A stretch of 64,000 nucleotides of DNA. It comes from CBDBON01 sp965208395. Its GTDB lineage: Bacteria; Chloroflexota; Dehalococcoidia; Lucifugimonadales; CBDBON01. The translations under genes were made by a program, and so were the position numbers. Each line of letters opens with the position of its first letter. Position 1 is the first letter of the stretch. A model generated the notes under the pieces. The model saw only the letters and a list, made by a program, of their open reading frames with translations, did no database searches and had not been told where the DNA came from. Below are positions 25,595-34,847 of this stretch, in pieces. The stretch is from contig CBDBON010000002.1 in NCBI GenBank assembly GCA_965208395.1, positions 248,001 to 312,000 of the forward strand, given 5' to 3'.

Positions 25595-26869
25595 TTAGTT
25601 GGAATGACGTGCCGGGAATAGATGAATCGGGAAAAGTTCTCTGATCTGCCTCATTAGTCGGGAGACCGGACTGCTCTTCCGGGCTGCCGCCGTCCGGACC
25701 AGGTCGTGGCTCGCCGCTGACTCGCTCCCGTGGTCCTGCGCCCAGAGCAGGATGCCGACGCCGGTGGCGAAAGCCGGTGTCTTCAGATCGTCCGGTATCA
25801 GTCCGCGTCCGTGGGGGATTCCCAGACGGACTCTGGCCCCGAGAGTGAGCCTGAAGAGGTGATCGATCCCCGGCAGGCCGGAGGTGCCGCCCGTCAGCAC
25901 CAACGTCATGTCGGAGAGACCCTCGATCTGCGCCCTCTGGAGCTTCAGCTTCACGAGCCGCGCTAGCTCCTGGGCTCGCTCGCGGGTGAGCTGGCAGATG
26001 TCCCGCCTGGATATCTTCATGTCCGAGCCCTGGCCGACGACTGGGAGTATGATCTCCTCCGTTGCGGCCACGGCGTGAAGATCGGTGTGGGCGTGCCTGA
26101 TCTTTGCCTCTTCGGCGGCCTCGTAGGGGGCGTTGTACGTGAGGCAGATGTCGTTCGTGAACTGGAAGCCGCCGACCGGCAGGACGGTGGTCAGGACCAA
26201 CTGGCCGCCCGCATAGGCCACCACGTCGGTCGTCCCTCCGCCGATATCGACTACCACGGCGCCATGCTTCTTCTCCTCCCTGGTCAATACCGCCTCGCTG
26301 CTGGCCAGGGGCTCCAGCACGAGGGCGTCCACGTCGATCCCCGCCGTCTCTACTGCTTCGACGAGCCTGTCCAGTATGGGACCCTCACCGGTCACGACGT
26401 GGCTCTCCACCTCCACGTTGTTCGTGTGCATGCCCACCGGACTCCTTATGCCGCGCAGCCCGTCCACCGAGTAAGACAGGGGCAGGGAGTGGAGCACCCT
26501 GCGGTCCGAGTCGGCAGGACCGGGCCTCGCCACCACGGGCAGCCCGGCGAGCTCTGCCGCGGTCACGACGCCCTGCTCGCCGACGCCCTCTATCCTGTCC
26601 CAGCGGTTCTCGTAAGAGACGTGCGTGCCGGTCACGCCCACGTAAGCGGAGTCGACGTGGACCTGAGCGGCCTCGGACGCCTCGGCGACCGATCGGCGGA
26701 TCGCCTCGGCGGTGCCGGCGATGTCGGTGACGTTACCTTTCTTGAGCCCGTCGCATGGGACGACGCTGTGCGCCAGCAGCTCCAGCCCGCCCTGGGGCGC
26801 CCTCCTTCCGATGATCGTGCATATCTTGGTCGTGCCGACGTCGATCGCGGTCAGAATGTCGTGGTGCAT
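25595..26869 (-). CDS. ftsA: cell division protein FtsA
   Basis: A 424-residue actin-fold protein that tethers FtsZ to the membrane. The phosphate loop AIDVGTTKICTIIG is at 8-21, the second loop VVVDIGGGTTDVV near 207, and LTGGTSGLPGID near 340. A C-terminal basic amphipathic stretch (SRLMRQIRELFPIHLFP) is the membrane-targeting sequence. The start ATG 26869 (MHHDILTAIDVG) is chosen because the frame further upstream overlaps rsmH and has no match. It lies between rsmH and ftsZ. Confidence 0.93.
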   Translation of the reverse strand: MHHDILTAIDVGTTKICTIIGRRAPQGGLELLAHSVVPCDGLKKGNVTDIAGTAEAIRRSVAEASEAAQVHVDSAYVGVTGTHVSYENRWDRIEGVGEQGVVTAAELAGLPVVARPGPADSDRRVLHSLPLSYSVDGLRGIRSPVGMHTNNVEVESHVVTGEGPILDRLVEAVETAGIDVDALVLEPLASSEAVLTREEKKHGAVVVDIGGGTTDVVAYAGGQLVLTTVLPVGGFQFTNDICLTYNAPYEAAEEAKIRHAHTDLHAVAATEEIILPVVGQGSDMKISRRDICQLTRERAQELARLVKLKLQRAQIEGLSDMTLVLTGGTSGLPGIDHLFRLTLGARVRLGIPHGRGLIPDDLKTPAFATGVGILLWAQDHGSESAASHDLVRTAAARKSSPVSRLMRQIRELFPIHLFPARHSN

Positions 26870-26919
26870 AGATTGGTACTCCGGTGGCTCTCCCGATTCG
26901 GGCTCTGTGGGTACTGGGT

Positions 26920-27861
26920 TCAGATCCGCTCTGCGGTCCTCAGTCTTGCGCTTCGGGCGCGCGGGTTGGCCTCCACCTCTCGCGCGGCCGGTCTGATGAC
27001 TCGTCGATGGACCAGACGCAGCGCTGCGGTGTGTTCGCAGGCGCACACGGGGGTCCTTGGCGGGCAGACGCAGTCGGACGCCTCCCGGCGGAGCGTGGTC
27101 TTGACCACGCGGTCTTCAAGAGAGTGGTAACTGATGACGACGAGCCTCCCCGCTCGTCGAAGCACCCGGATGGCTCCCGCCAGTCCCTGCCTGAGGTTCT
27201 CCAGCTCCGAGTTGACGGCCATCCTGAGCGCCTGGAAGGTGCGGGTTGCCGGGTGGATACGCCCGCTGCCCCCGCGCCCGACCTCACCCTCCACGATCTC
27301 TGCGAGGGCCGTCGTCGTATCTACCGGCCGGTTTCTGACGACCGCGCGCGCTATCCGGCGCGCGCGGGGCTCTTCCCCCAGCTGAAATATCAGGTCGGCG
27401 AGATAGCCGGCCGAGCGCCGGTTGACCAACTCGTGAGCCGTCAGCTTCTGACATGTGTCGAATCTCATGTCGAGTCTCGCCTCTTGGCGGAGGCTGAACC
27501 CTCTGGCCGCCGTGTCTACCTGCATCGACGATAGCCCCAGGTCGAACAGCACTCCGTCCACAGGGTTGAATCCGTGTTCGTCCGCAATCTGCTCAACGTC
27601 CTTGAAGTTCCCCTCGACGATACCGACGGCATCCCCGTACTCCGCAAGCCTGAGCGACGCCGCGCGCCGCGCCTCCCCGTCCAGATCGATCCCCATCACC
27701 TGGATGCCCGGGGCGGTCTCCAGGACGGCCAGTGAATGACCACCCGCGCCGACCGTACAGTCGATGTACGCTCCGCCGGACTTCGGATCGAGACCTGCGA
27801 GAGTCTCGCTCACCATGACGGGCCTGTGGCTTGAACGCACCGCGCGATCTCTACCGTCCAC
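26920..27861 (-). CDS. rsmH: 16S rRNA (cytosine1402-N4)-methyltransferase
   Basis: A 313-residue RsmH (MraW), methylating C1402 of 16S rRNA. The opening HRPVMVSETL (12-21), the SAM-binding DCTVGAGGHS near 34-43, LFDLGLSSMQVD near 106, RMAVNSELENL near 215 and ISYHSLEDRVVK near 244 are all family landmarks. GTG start at 27861 is likely, with weak ribosome-binding support; an internal GTG a few codons later is possible. It heads the ftsA-ftsZ cluster; the usual ftsL, ftsI and mur genes do not follow. Confidence 0.92.
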   Translation of the reverse strand: MDGRDRAVRSSHRPVMVSETLAGLDPKSGGAYIDCTVGAGGHSLAVLETAPGIQVMGIDLDGEARRAASLRLAEYGDAVGIVEGNFKDVEQIADEHGFNPVDGVLFDLGLSSMQVDTAARGFSLRQEARLDMRFDTCQKLTAHELVNRRSAGYLADLIFQLGEEPRARRIARAVVRNRPVDTTTALAEIVEGEVGRGGSGRIHPATRTFQALRMAVNSELENLRQGLAGAIRVLRRAGRLVVISYHSLEDRVVKTTLRREASDCVCPPRTPVCACEHTAALRLVHRRVIRPAAREVEANPRARSARLRTAERI

Positions 27862-28000
27862 CGGCGGCGCCGCGCCCTGCCGTCGATCCGTAGGCTTTTA
27901 TACCGTTGGCGCGTGGTAAGATAGGCTCTCCCCACAGGGATCCAAGACTTGGGGATGAGTTTCACAGAGCCCTCGGTGGGTACGCAAGGTGTTTTTGTAC

Positions 28001-28024
28001 TTATTTGAAATCTATTCCAAATAA
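28001..28024. promoter_or_regulatory. AT-rich inverted repeat upstream of molybdopterin gene
   Basis: Arms TTATTTG (28001-28007) and CAAATAA (28018-28024) are perfect inverted repeats around a 10-bp centre, in an otherwise GC-rich region 69 bp before the TTG start at 28093. It could be an operator or part of an AT-rich promoter. Confidence 0.35.
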
Positions 28025-28092
28025 AGTCCAAAAATGCCTCTCCGAGTCGATGGCGACGAAGGGCACGCAGCGTCCGTAGAGGAGACCGAATC

Positions 28093-28581
28093 TTGCGCGT
28101 AGCGATATTGACCATCAGCGACACTGGATCCAAGGGCGAGCGCGAGGACCTGAGCGGCGACGTGATCTCCGAGATCGTCTCGGCAGAGGGCTTCACGGAG
28201 ACCGCGAGAGAGATCGTTCCGGACGAGCGGGACCAGATATCCGCGAGGCTGCGCGAATGGTGCGACGGCGGCGGGATCGACCTGGTCCTCACGACTGGCG
28301 GCACCGGCCTCGGCCCCCGCGACGTGACGCCCGAGGCCACGCGCGACGTCGTCGAGGTCGAGGTGCCGGGGATTCCCGAGGCGATGCGGAGCGAGACGAT
28401 CAAGAAGACCCCTTTCGCCATGCTGAGCCGATCGGTCGTGGGCGTGAGGTCGGGATGTCTGATCGTCAACCTGCCGGGGAGCCCCAAGGGCGTCCGGGAG
28501 TGTCTCGACGTGGCCGTCGCGGTGATTCCCCACGCCTTGGAGATGATGGAGGGCCGCCGGGGACACCCGACGGATCCCTAG
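28093..28581 (+). CDS. molybdenum cofactor protein MogA/MoaB
   Basis: A 162-residue protein of the MogA/MoaB family that adenylates molybdopterin before molybdate insertion. The characteristic TTGGTGLGPRDVTPEAT is at 66-82, and IVNLPGSPKGVRECLD near 136-151 closes the site. Length fits. TTG start with GAGGAGA upstream. trmD starts 47 bp after its stop. No other molybdopterin gene is near, so MogA versus MoaB cannot be decided. Confidence 0.85.
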   Translation: MRVAILTISDTGSKGEREDLSGDVISEIVSAEGFTETAREIVPDERDQISARLREWCDGGGIDLVLTTGGTGLGPRDVTPEATRDVVEVEVPGIPEAMRSETIKKTPFAMLSRSVVGVRSGCLIVNLPGSPKGVRECLDVAVAVIPHALEMMEGRRGHPTDP

Positions 28582-28628
28582 GAGCGCGCGTTGTGGGGTC
28601 GATTGCGCCGCCTCCGGAAGAGGCTGGG

Positions 28629-29381
28629 ATGGCCGAACCCTTCGTGCGCTTTCACGTCGTGACCATCTTCCCCGGCATGTTCGGGAGCCCTATGGCGGAG
28701 GGGGTGATCGGACGCGGCGTGAGCGGGGGCCTCATAGAGGTGGCGCTTTACGATCCGCGGGACAAGACCTCGGACCGCCATCGAACGGTGGACGACTACG
28801 CCTACGGCGGAGGCGCCGGGATGGTGATGAAGCCGGAACCGCTGTTCGAGACGGTCGAGGATATCCTCTTCGGTCGGCCGGATGGGGCGGACGTGCCGGT
28901 CGTGTTGCTGACGCCGCAGGGACGCACTCTCACGCAGGCGGCGGCGGAGGGTCTCGCGCGACGGCGCGACATCGTGCTGATCTGCGGAAGATACGAGGGA
29001 GTGGACGAGCGGGTCCGGCGCCACCTGGCGACGGACGAGATAAGCGTCGGCGACTACGTGCTGAGCGGCGGCGAGCTGGCGGCCATGGTCATCATAGACG
29101 CGGTCTCGCGCCTTGTGCCGGGGGTGGTCGGCTCCGGCGAGTCTGTCCAGAGCGACTCCTTCAGCACCGGCCTGCTACAGCACCCGCAGTACACGCGTCC
29201 GTCGGGCTTCCGAGATTGGGAAGTGCCCGAAACACTGCTCTCCGGCAACCATGAGGAGATCGCCAGATGGCGCCGGAGAGAGTCTCTTCGGAGGACCGCC
29301 GAGAGACGCCCCGACCTGCTGGACTCTGTGGAGCTGTCTCCCGAGGAGCGGCGCTTCGTAGAGGAACTGCGGCAGGGCTAG
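28629..29381 (+). CDS. trmD: tRNA (guanine37-N1)-methyltransferase
   Basis: A 250-residue TrmD knotted methyltransferase that makes m1G37 and prevents +1 frameshifts. The opening FHVVTIFPGMF (8-18), YGGGAGMVMKPEP near 59-71, ICGRYEGVDERV near 117-128 and ISVGDYVLSGGELAAMV near 137 are complete. The start ATG 28629 is preceded by GGAAGAGG; the frame extends further 5' but without family sequence. Confidence 0.94.
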   Translation: MAEPFVRFHVVTIFPGMFGSPMAEGVIGRGVSGGLIEVALYDPRDKTSDRHRTVDDYAYGGGAGMVMKPEPLFETVEDILFGRPDGADVPVVLLTPQGRTLTQAAAEGLARRRDIVLICGRYEGVDERVRRHLATDEISVGDYVLSGGELAAMVIIDAVSRLVPGVVGSGESVQSDSFSTGLLQHPQYTRPSGFRDWEVPETLLSGNHEEIARWRRRESLRRTAERRPDLLDSVELSPEERRFVEELRQG

Positions 29382-29457
29382 CGCGGCTCCGGTCCCTTTC
29401 CGCCTTCCTTGTCCGAGCACTCTGCGCTGCGCTATCATGGCTCCGAAGGAGCCACCG

Positions 29458-30369
29458 ATGCGGACCAAAGATTTCCTCTCCGTCGCCGACATCGACCCCG
29501 ATCAGCTCGAGCCCATGCTGCGAAGGGCGGCGGATATGAAGGGCGGCGCCACCCCTCAGGTGCTTCGAGACAGGATCATCGCACTGCTGTTCGAGAAGCC
29601 GTCCCTTAGGACGCGGGTGAGCTTCGAAGTGGGAATACGTCAGATGGGCGGCCAGTGCGTGTATCTGTCCAACGCAGACGTTGGTCTGGGAGTCAGGGAG
29701 CCGGTAGAGGACGTCGCCCGCGTGCTGGACCGGTGGGTGGATGGGATCGTCGCCCGCGTGTTCTCCCATCGCAGCCTTCAGTTACTGGCCGAGCATACAT
29801 CGGGACCGGTCGTGAACGCGCTGTCGGATCTGGAGCATCCCTGCCAGGCGTTGGGCGATCTGCTGACAGTGAGCGAGCACAAGGGCCGACTCCACGGCCT
29901 GAAGGTGACCTTCGTGGGCGACGGCAATAACGTGGCGTCCAGCCTCGCGCTCGCCTGCGCGTCCGTGGGCTCCGACTTCGTTCTGGCTTCGCCCGAGGAG
30001 TATCAGCTCCCGACTGTCGTATTGGAGGAGGCGCGGCGTCGGGCGGCGCTCCGCGAGTCCCGGATCGAGTGGACCGAATCGCCCAGGGCCGCGGTGGAGG
30101 ACGCCGACGTGGTGTACACCGACGTCTGGGTGAGCATGGGGCAGGAGGCCGAGGAGGCGGAGCGTCTCGAGGTCTTCGGCGGATACCGGGTGGACCCCGC
30201 CTTGATGAACGGCGCCAAGCAGGACGCCGTCTTCATGCACGACATGCCGGCCCATCGCGGGCTGGAGGTCTCGGAGGAGATGCTGGACCATCCCGCGTCG
30301 GTGGTGTTCGACCAGGCGGAGAACCGCCTCCATGCCCAGAAGGCGGTATTGGCCGAGCTCTTCGCGTAG
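29458..30369 (+). CDS. argF: ornithine carbamoyltransferase
   Basis: A 303-residue transcarbamylase of arginine synthesis. The carbamoyl-phosphate loop is KPSLRTR near 47-53 (SLRTR for the usual STRTR), HPCQALGDL near 128 and HDMPAHRG near 261 (HCLPAHRG in most OTCs, so cysteine is replaced by aspartate-methionine). DGNNVASSLA near 151 supports ornithine rather than aspartate specificity. The start at 29458 has AAGGAG nine bases upstream; an ATG at 29437 is less likely. The missing cysteine leaves a small chance of a related transcarbamylase. Confidence 0.85.
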   Translation: MRTKDFLSVADIDPDQLEPMLRRAADMKGGATPQVLRDRIIALLFEKPSLRTRVSFEVGIRQMGGQCVYLSNADVGLGVREPVEDVARVLDRWVDGIVARVFSHRSLQLLAEHTSGPVVNALSDLEHPCQALGDLLTVSEHKGRLHGLKVTFVGDGNNVASSLALACASVGSDFVLASPEEYQLPTVVLEEARRRAALRESRIEWTESPRAAVEDADVVYTDVWVSMGQEAEEAERLEVFGGYRVDPALMNGAKQDAVFMHDMPAHRGLEVSEEMLDHPASVVFDQAENRLHAQKAVLAELFA

Positions 30370-30429
30370 CGGCCATACCCGCGTCGCCTGAACACCCCGG
30401 CCCGCGTCCCGGATGACAAGGGGGCCACG

Positions 30430-31758
30430 ATGAATGGAACGCCCAAGCCGCTCGTGGCCATCGTAGGACGGCCCAACGTCGGCAAGTCGACCCTGTTCAA
30501 CCGCGTGGCGGGCAGACCCTCGGCGATCGTCTCCGACGTGGCCGGCACCACCCGCGACAGGGTCATCACGGATACGGAGTGGGCCAGCCGGGAGTTCATC
30601 CTGGTGGACACGGGCGGTCTGTCCGTGGATCCGGAGACGGAGTTGCTCTCCCGCGTCAACGACCAGGTCCGGGCCGCGATGCAGGAGTCCGACGTCGTGG
30701 TGGCAGTGGTCGATGCCGCCTCCGGCGTGACGCCCTCCGACCGTGACGTGGCGGATGCCGTGAGGGCCACGGGAAGGCCGTTCGTGCTCGCCGCCAACAA
30801 GGCTGACAACGACTTGAGGGCCGCCTCGGCAGTCGACTTCTACGAACTGGGGCTCGGCGAGCCGCATCCGGTCAGCGCCTACCACAACGCCGGGGTCGAC
30901 GACCTTATGGCTGAGGTTGTCTCCCGGTTTCCCGCCCCCGTCGAGCATGCAGAGCCATACGCTGATCTCAGGCTGGCGATAGTCGGCCGCACCAACGTGG
31001 GCAAGTCGATGCTGGTGAACGCCGTGGTCGGCCGGGAGCGCTCCATAGTCAGCGACGTGCCAGGCACGACTCGGGACGCCCTCGATACGCTGATCGCCCA
31101 CGAAGACAGCACGGTGCTTCTGATCGACACCGCTGGAATACGCCGCCGCGGCCGCGTCGAACGGGGGATCGAGCGTTACAGCGTCCTCAGGGCCATACGC
31201 GCCATAGACCGCGCCGACGTCGCCGTTCTGCTGATGGACGCGTCGGAGGTCGCGACGGCCCAGGACACGCACATCGCGGGATATGTTCTCGATGCGTACA
31301 AGGGCATTGTGATCGCTGTCAACAAGTGGGACCTGTCCCGCGAGCTTGGGCTGACGAAGCAGGGCGTGGAGAGCCGGGTGAGAGAGCGGTTCCGATTCGC
31401 GCCCTATGCCCCCGTATGCTTCGTATCCGCACTGAAGAGCGCCGGTGTCGACGGTCTCATGCGCACCGCCCTGGAGGTCCGGAGCGAGTGGGCGAAGGGG
31501 GTGCCGAGGTACGATCTGCGGCGGACGGTGATGAACGCCGTCGCCGATCACCCTCCGTCGCTGAAGCGCAGGGGCTCCCTCAAGGTATACGGCGTCGCCC
31601 AGGACCAGACGGCGCCGCCGAGCTTCACCTTCTATGTGAACCGCTCCGAGATGGTACACTTCTCCTACCGCAGATACTTGGAGAACGCGATCAGGGAGGC
31701 CTACGGCTTCATAGGCAGCCCGTTGAGGATGCGCTTCAGGGGCAGAGGAGAGCGTTGA
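30430..31758 (+). CDS. der: ribosome assembly GTPase Der (EngA)
   Basis: A 442-residue double-GTPase for 50S maturation. The first G domain has GRPNVGKST (13-21) and VDTGG; the second has GRTNVGKSM near 183 and IDTAGIRRRGRV near 233. A C-terminal KH-like domain with FVNRSEMVHFSYRRYLENAIREAYGF-type sequence follows. Length is typical. It is the first gene of a der-plsY-gpsA unit, whose stops and starts overlap. Confidence 0.95.
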   Translation: MNGTPKPLVAIVGRPNVGKSTLFNRVAGRPSAIVSDVAGTTRDRVITDTEWASREFILVDTGGLSVDPETELLSRVNDQVRAAMQESDVVVAVVDAASGVTPSDRDVADAVRATGRPFVLAANKADNDLRAASAVDFYELGLGEPHPVSAYHNAGVDDLMAEVVSRFPAPVEHAEPYADLRLAIVGRTNVGKSMLVNAVVGRERSIVSDVPGTTRDALDTLIAHEDSTVLLIDTAGIRRRGRVERGIERYSVLRAIRAIDRADVAVLLMDASEVATAQDTHIAGYVLDAYKGIVIAVNKWDLSRELGLTKQGVESRVRERFRFAPYAPVCFVSALKSAGVDGLMRTALEVRSEWAKGVPRYDLRRTVMNAVADHPPSLKRRGSLKVYGVAQDQTAPPSFTFYVNRSEMVHFSYRRYLENAIREAYGFIGSPLRMRFRGRGER

Positions 31759-32417
31759 CCGACTACCTTCTGTCGATCGCCTTCGGATACCTGCTGGGAT
31801 CGATACCCTTCGGAGTGATGGCCGGCTGGCTGGTCAAGCGCGTCGACGTCAGGGACTACGGCAGCGGCAGTTCGGGGATGACGAACGTGCTGCGTACCAT
31901 TGGCCGGCCGGCAGCCGCGCTGGTGCTGCTGCTGGACATGGGGAAGGCGGTGCTGGCCGTGGCGCTGGTCCGAGCCCTGTCCGACGACCCCGGCGTGGAT
32001 GCTGCGGCGGCCCTGGCCGCTCTCGTGGGCCACGTCCTGCCGCTGTTCATCGGCTTCAGGGGAGGGAAGGGGACGGCCACCGGCTGGGGAGGTCTGCTCA
32101 TCCTCTCGCCCCTCTCCGGCCTCGTGGCGACCGTCGTCGGTTTGGCGGCTATAGGGATGAGCCGGTACATGTCCCTCGGTTCTGTACTCGCGGCCGCGGC
32201 CGGCACCATTACGCTCGCGGTCCTGGCGCTGACAGGCTCGGAGCCGCTCGTCTACATATGGTTCAGCGTGATAGGCGGCCCGATCGTCGTCATCCGTCAC
32301 AAGGACAACATCAGGCGGCTGCTCGCTGGCGAGGAGCGAAAACTGGGCCAGTCGGAGGACGTCGGGCCGGCTGACTCAGACCAGCGGAGAGGCGTCGGTT
32401 GGCCCGGGTCGGCGTAG
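31755..32417 (+). CDS. plsY: glycerol-3-phosphate acyltransferase PlsY
   Basis: A 220-residue inner-membrane enzyme transferring acyl groups from acyl phosphate to glycerol-3-phosphate. The conserved loops are GSIPFG near 15-20, YGSGSSGMTNVLR near 34-46, GHVLPLFIGFRGGKGTAT near 94-111, and RHKDNIRRLLAGEE near 184-197. At least five hydrophobic helices are visible. TTG start overlapping the der stop; it overlaps gpsA by 19 bases, so phospholipid synthesis steps are coupled. Confidence 0.92.
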   Translation: MTDYLLSIAFGYLLGSIPFGVMAGWLVKRVDVRDYGSGSSGMTNVLRTIGRPAAALVLLLDMGKAVLAVALVRALSDDPGVDAAAALAALVGHVLPLFIGFRGGKGTATGWGGLLILSPLSGLVATVVGLAAIGMSRYMSLGSVLAAAAGTITLAVLALTGSEPLVYIWFSVIGGPIVVIRHKDNIRRLLAGEERKLGQSEDVGPADSDQRRGVGWPGSA

Positions 32418-33397
32418 CGGGGACCGCCAGCTGGGGAACGACCCTGGCCATCCTCCTGGCCCGGAGGGGGATGGACGTACGCCTGTGGGCACGTACCGAG
32501 GAGGAGGCCGCGCGTCTTCAGGACGACGGAGAGAACGCCCGGTTCGTCCCTGGCGTCGCCTTTCCTCCCCATCTGAGCGTTGCCTCCGACCCCGCCGTGG
32601 CCTTCGGAGGCGCCGATCTGGCCATCATCGCGGTGCCGTCGCGGACCTTCCGGCAGAACGTGCGGGCGATCGGGGGCGTCCTGGCGGATGGCGCTGACAT
32701 AGTGAGCGCCACCAAGGGCCTCGAGACCGACTCCGGTCTGCGGATGAGCCAGGTGCTCGGTGAAGAGCTGCCTGCAGAGTCTCATGGCAGGATCTGCGCG
32801 CTCTCCGGGCCCAACCTCGCCCGTGAGATCATGCGGGGAGTGCCGGCCTCGACCGTCATCGCCTCTCAGAACCCTCGGTCGGCCGCGAGAGCCCAGGCTC
32901 TGGTGACCTCGCCCCGCTTCAGGGTGTACACCAACGACGACATCGCCGGCGTCGAGTTCGGCGGAGCACTCAAAAATATCATAGCCATAGGGTCGGGCAT
33001 CTGCGACGGCCTCGGCTTTGGAGACAACGCCAAGGCCGCGTTCATGACGCGCGGCATGGCCGAGATAACCCGTCTGGGCGTAGCCGGCGGGGCCAACCCC
33101 ATCACCTTCGCGGGGCTCGCCGGGATGGGTGACCTGGTGGCGACCTGCTCCAGCAGGCTCAGCAGGAACCGCCACGTCGGAGAGGAGCTCGCGAGCGGGA
33201 AGACGCTGGAGCAGATTCGGACCTCGATGACCAACCTGGCCGAAGGCATCGACACGACCTCCGCTGCTCTTCTTCTATCCGAACGGCTGGGCGTGGACAT
33301 GCCGATTACCCGCGCGACCCACGACGTTCTCGCCGGCCGGGTGGATTTGCAGAGCGCCATATCCGAGCTGATGGAGCGCGCACCGACTACGGAGTGA
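32399..33397 (+). CDS. gpsA: glycerol-3-phosphate dehydrogenase [NAD(P)+]
   Basis: A 332-residue GpsA making glycerol-3-phosphate for lipids. The nucleotide motif is VGVAGTASWGTTLA (4-17), then SATKGLE near 103, LSGPNLAREI near 133 and FGGALKNIIAIGSGI near 187 with the catalytic lysine. TTG start. It overlaps the end of plsY by 19 bases, and its product is the substrate of PlsY. Confidence 0.93.
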   Translation: MARVGVAGTASWGTTLAILLARRGMDVRLWARTEEEAARLQDDGENARFVPGVAFPPHLSVASDPAVAFGGADLAIIAVPSRTFRQNVRAIGGVLADGADIVSATKGLETDSGLRMSQVLGEELPAESHGRICALSGPNLAREIMRGVPASTVIASQNPRSAARAQALVTSPRFRVYTNDDIAGVEFGGALKNIIAIGSGICDGLGFGDNAKAAFMTRGMAEITRLGVAGGANPITFAGLAGMGDLVATCSSRLSRNRHVGEELASGKTLEQIRTSMTNLAEGIDTTSAALLLSERLGVDMPITRATHDVLAGRVDLQSAISELMERAPTTE

Positions 33398-33495
33398 TTC
33401 CCGGGCCGACCGCGTCCGTCGAAGCTGTCTTGTTGGCGCCGATGACCCTTGGGACGATCGCCTTCAGGAAGCTACGTAAATGAACGGAGAATTTG

Positions 33496-33525
33496 TTGAC
33501 ACTCCGAAAACTCGCTGAATATAAT
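33496..33525 (+). promoter_or_regulatory. consensus sigma-70 promoter of amino-acid transporter operon
   Basis: Perfect TTGACA (33496-33501) and perfect TATAAT (33520-33525), spaced by 18 bp, 44 bp before the binding-protein start. It is the strongest promoter sequence in the window and would drive high expression of the solute-binding lipoprotein. Confidence 0.85.
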
Positions 33526-33568
33526 CGGGAGCAACGAACCGTTCGGATGGCTAGTGGAGGGTGAGATC

Positions 33569-34687
33569 ATGCAAGTCCGTTTGACATTCCTAGTATTGGC
33601 GGCGTTCATTTCAGCCGTCTTTCTACTTGCCGCGTGTGGCGATGATGAGGCTGACTCCGATGAGATGACGGACGATTCTGCGATGATGGAAGAGTCGATG
33701 GGGAGTCGTCTCGAGACCGTCAGGGAGCGCGGCAGCGTCATATGCGCCAGCCGCAACGACGTCCCCGGCTACGGGTATCTAGACAGCGCGGGCAACAACG
33801 TAGGCTTCGACATAGACCTCTGTCGGGCTCTGGCCGCCGCCGTGCTGGGCGACCCGAACGCCTTTGAGATTCGCCTGATCACCGCCGCCGAGCGCGGCCC
33901 GACGATCCAGTCAGGCGAGGTCGACATGTTGGTCCGGACAGTTACCTGGACGACCTCTCGCGACGCGCAGTGGGGAAACTACGCTCAGACGATGTTCTAT
34001 GACGGACAGGGGTTCATGGTCCAGCAGAGTCTGGGAATCTCCAGCGCTCTGGATTTGAAGGGCGCCTCCGTCTGCGTGACTCAGGGCACGACGACCGAGC
34101 TGAACCTGCAGGACTTCTCCAACCAGAACGGCCTGGACATCGAGGCGGTTACTTTTGAAGACACCGACGCAGTGGTTGCCGCCTACCAGAGCGGCCAGTG
34201 CGACGCCTTCACGAACGACCGCTCACAGCTGGCCGCTATCAGCAGCGCGTTCGAAAACCGGGCCGACCACGTAATCCTGCCGGAGACCATCTCAGAGGAG
34301 CCTCTCGGTCCCGTGGTGCCTCACGGAGATGATCAGTGGTTCGACATCGTAAAGACCGTGATGGGCATTCTCATATATGCCGAGGCATACAGCGTGACCT
34401 CCGGCAGCGTACCCACCGCAGCTACCGGCGACACGAAGGTCGACCGTCTGTTTGGCCTGGAAGAAGGTGGCGAGGGCGCGTTTGGACAGGGTAGCCTCGG
34501 TCTCGGGAAGACGGTGGCGCAGGACGTGATCAGGGCCGTGGGCAACTACGGCGAGATATACAACCGGAATCTCGGTCCGGACGGTGTCGATCTACCGCGG
34601 GAGAACGGGCGCAACGCGCTGTGGGCTTCGGCTCCCTGCATGGACTGCCCGAAGGGCGGCCAGATCTACTCGGCTCCCCTCCGGTGA
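33569..34687 (+). CDS. aapJ: polar amino-acid ABC transporter substrate-binding lipoprotein (AapJ-like)
   Basis: A 372-residue solute-binding lipoprotein. The signal (about 1-23) ends in the lipobox LLAAC, followed by an acidic linker. The mature domain is of the bacterial extracellular binding-protein family 3 (GNNVGFDIDLCRALAAAV, GEVDMLVRTVTWTTSRD, CVTQGTTTELNL). The long form ending GLDVPREN-like VDLPRENGRNALWASAP and MDCPKGGQIYSAPLR is that of AapJ-type general L-amino acid binding proteins. Start ATG 33569 follows GGAGG by eight bases. Its permease genes aapQ, aapM and aapP lie 8 kb away, separated by a mobile element. Confidence 0.9.
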   Translation: MQVRLTFLVLAAFISAVFLLAACGDDEADSDEMTDDSAMMEESMGSRLETVRERGSVICASRNDVPGYGYLDSAGNNVGFDIDLCRALAAAVLGDPNAFEIRLITAAERGPTIQSGEVDMLVRTVTWTTSRDAQWGNYAQTMFYDGQGFMVQQSLGISSALDLKGASVCVTQGTTTELNLQDFSNQNGLDIEAVTFEDTDAVVAAYQSGQCDAFTNDRSQLAAISSAFENRADHVILPETISEEPLGPVVPHGDDQWFDIVKTVMGILIYAEAYSVTSGSVPTAATGDTKVDRLFGLEEGGEGAFGQGSLGLGKTVAQDVIRAVGNYGEIYNRNLGPDGVDLPRENGRNALWASAPCMDCPKGGQIYSAPLR

Positions 34688-34728
34688 TCGGTCCGGCGGC
34701 GTGAGTCACTCGCTGCCAGGATAGATTT

Positions 34729-34770
34729 AAACAGGGAGCGACCGGCAAGCTGCCGGCCGCTCCCTGTTTT
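34729..34770 (+). terminator. rho-independent terminator after binding-protein gene
   Basis: A long GC-rich hairpin with arms AAACAGGGAGCG and CGCTCCCTGTTT enclosing a second stem (CCGGC/GCCGG), ending in a T-run. It lies 41 bp after the aapJ stop. In transporter operons such hairpins often limit read-through from the binding protein to the permease genes. Confidence 0.85.
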
Positions 34771-34847
34771 GCGAGCGACGGGTAGGTCCGCCAGCCTCCG
34801 ACGAGGACCCTCCGAGACTGTGCGGGCTGCGAACTGCCACAGACGAG

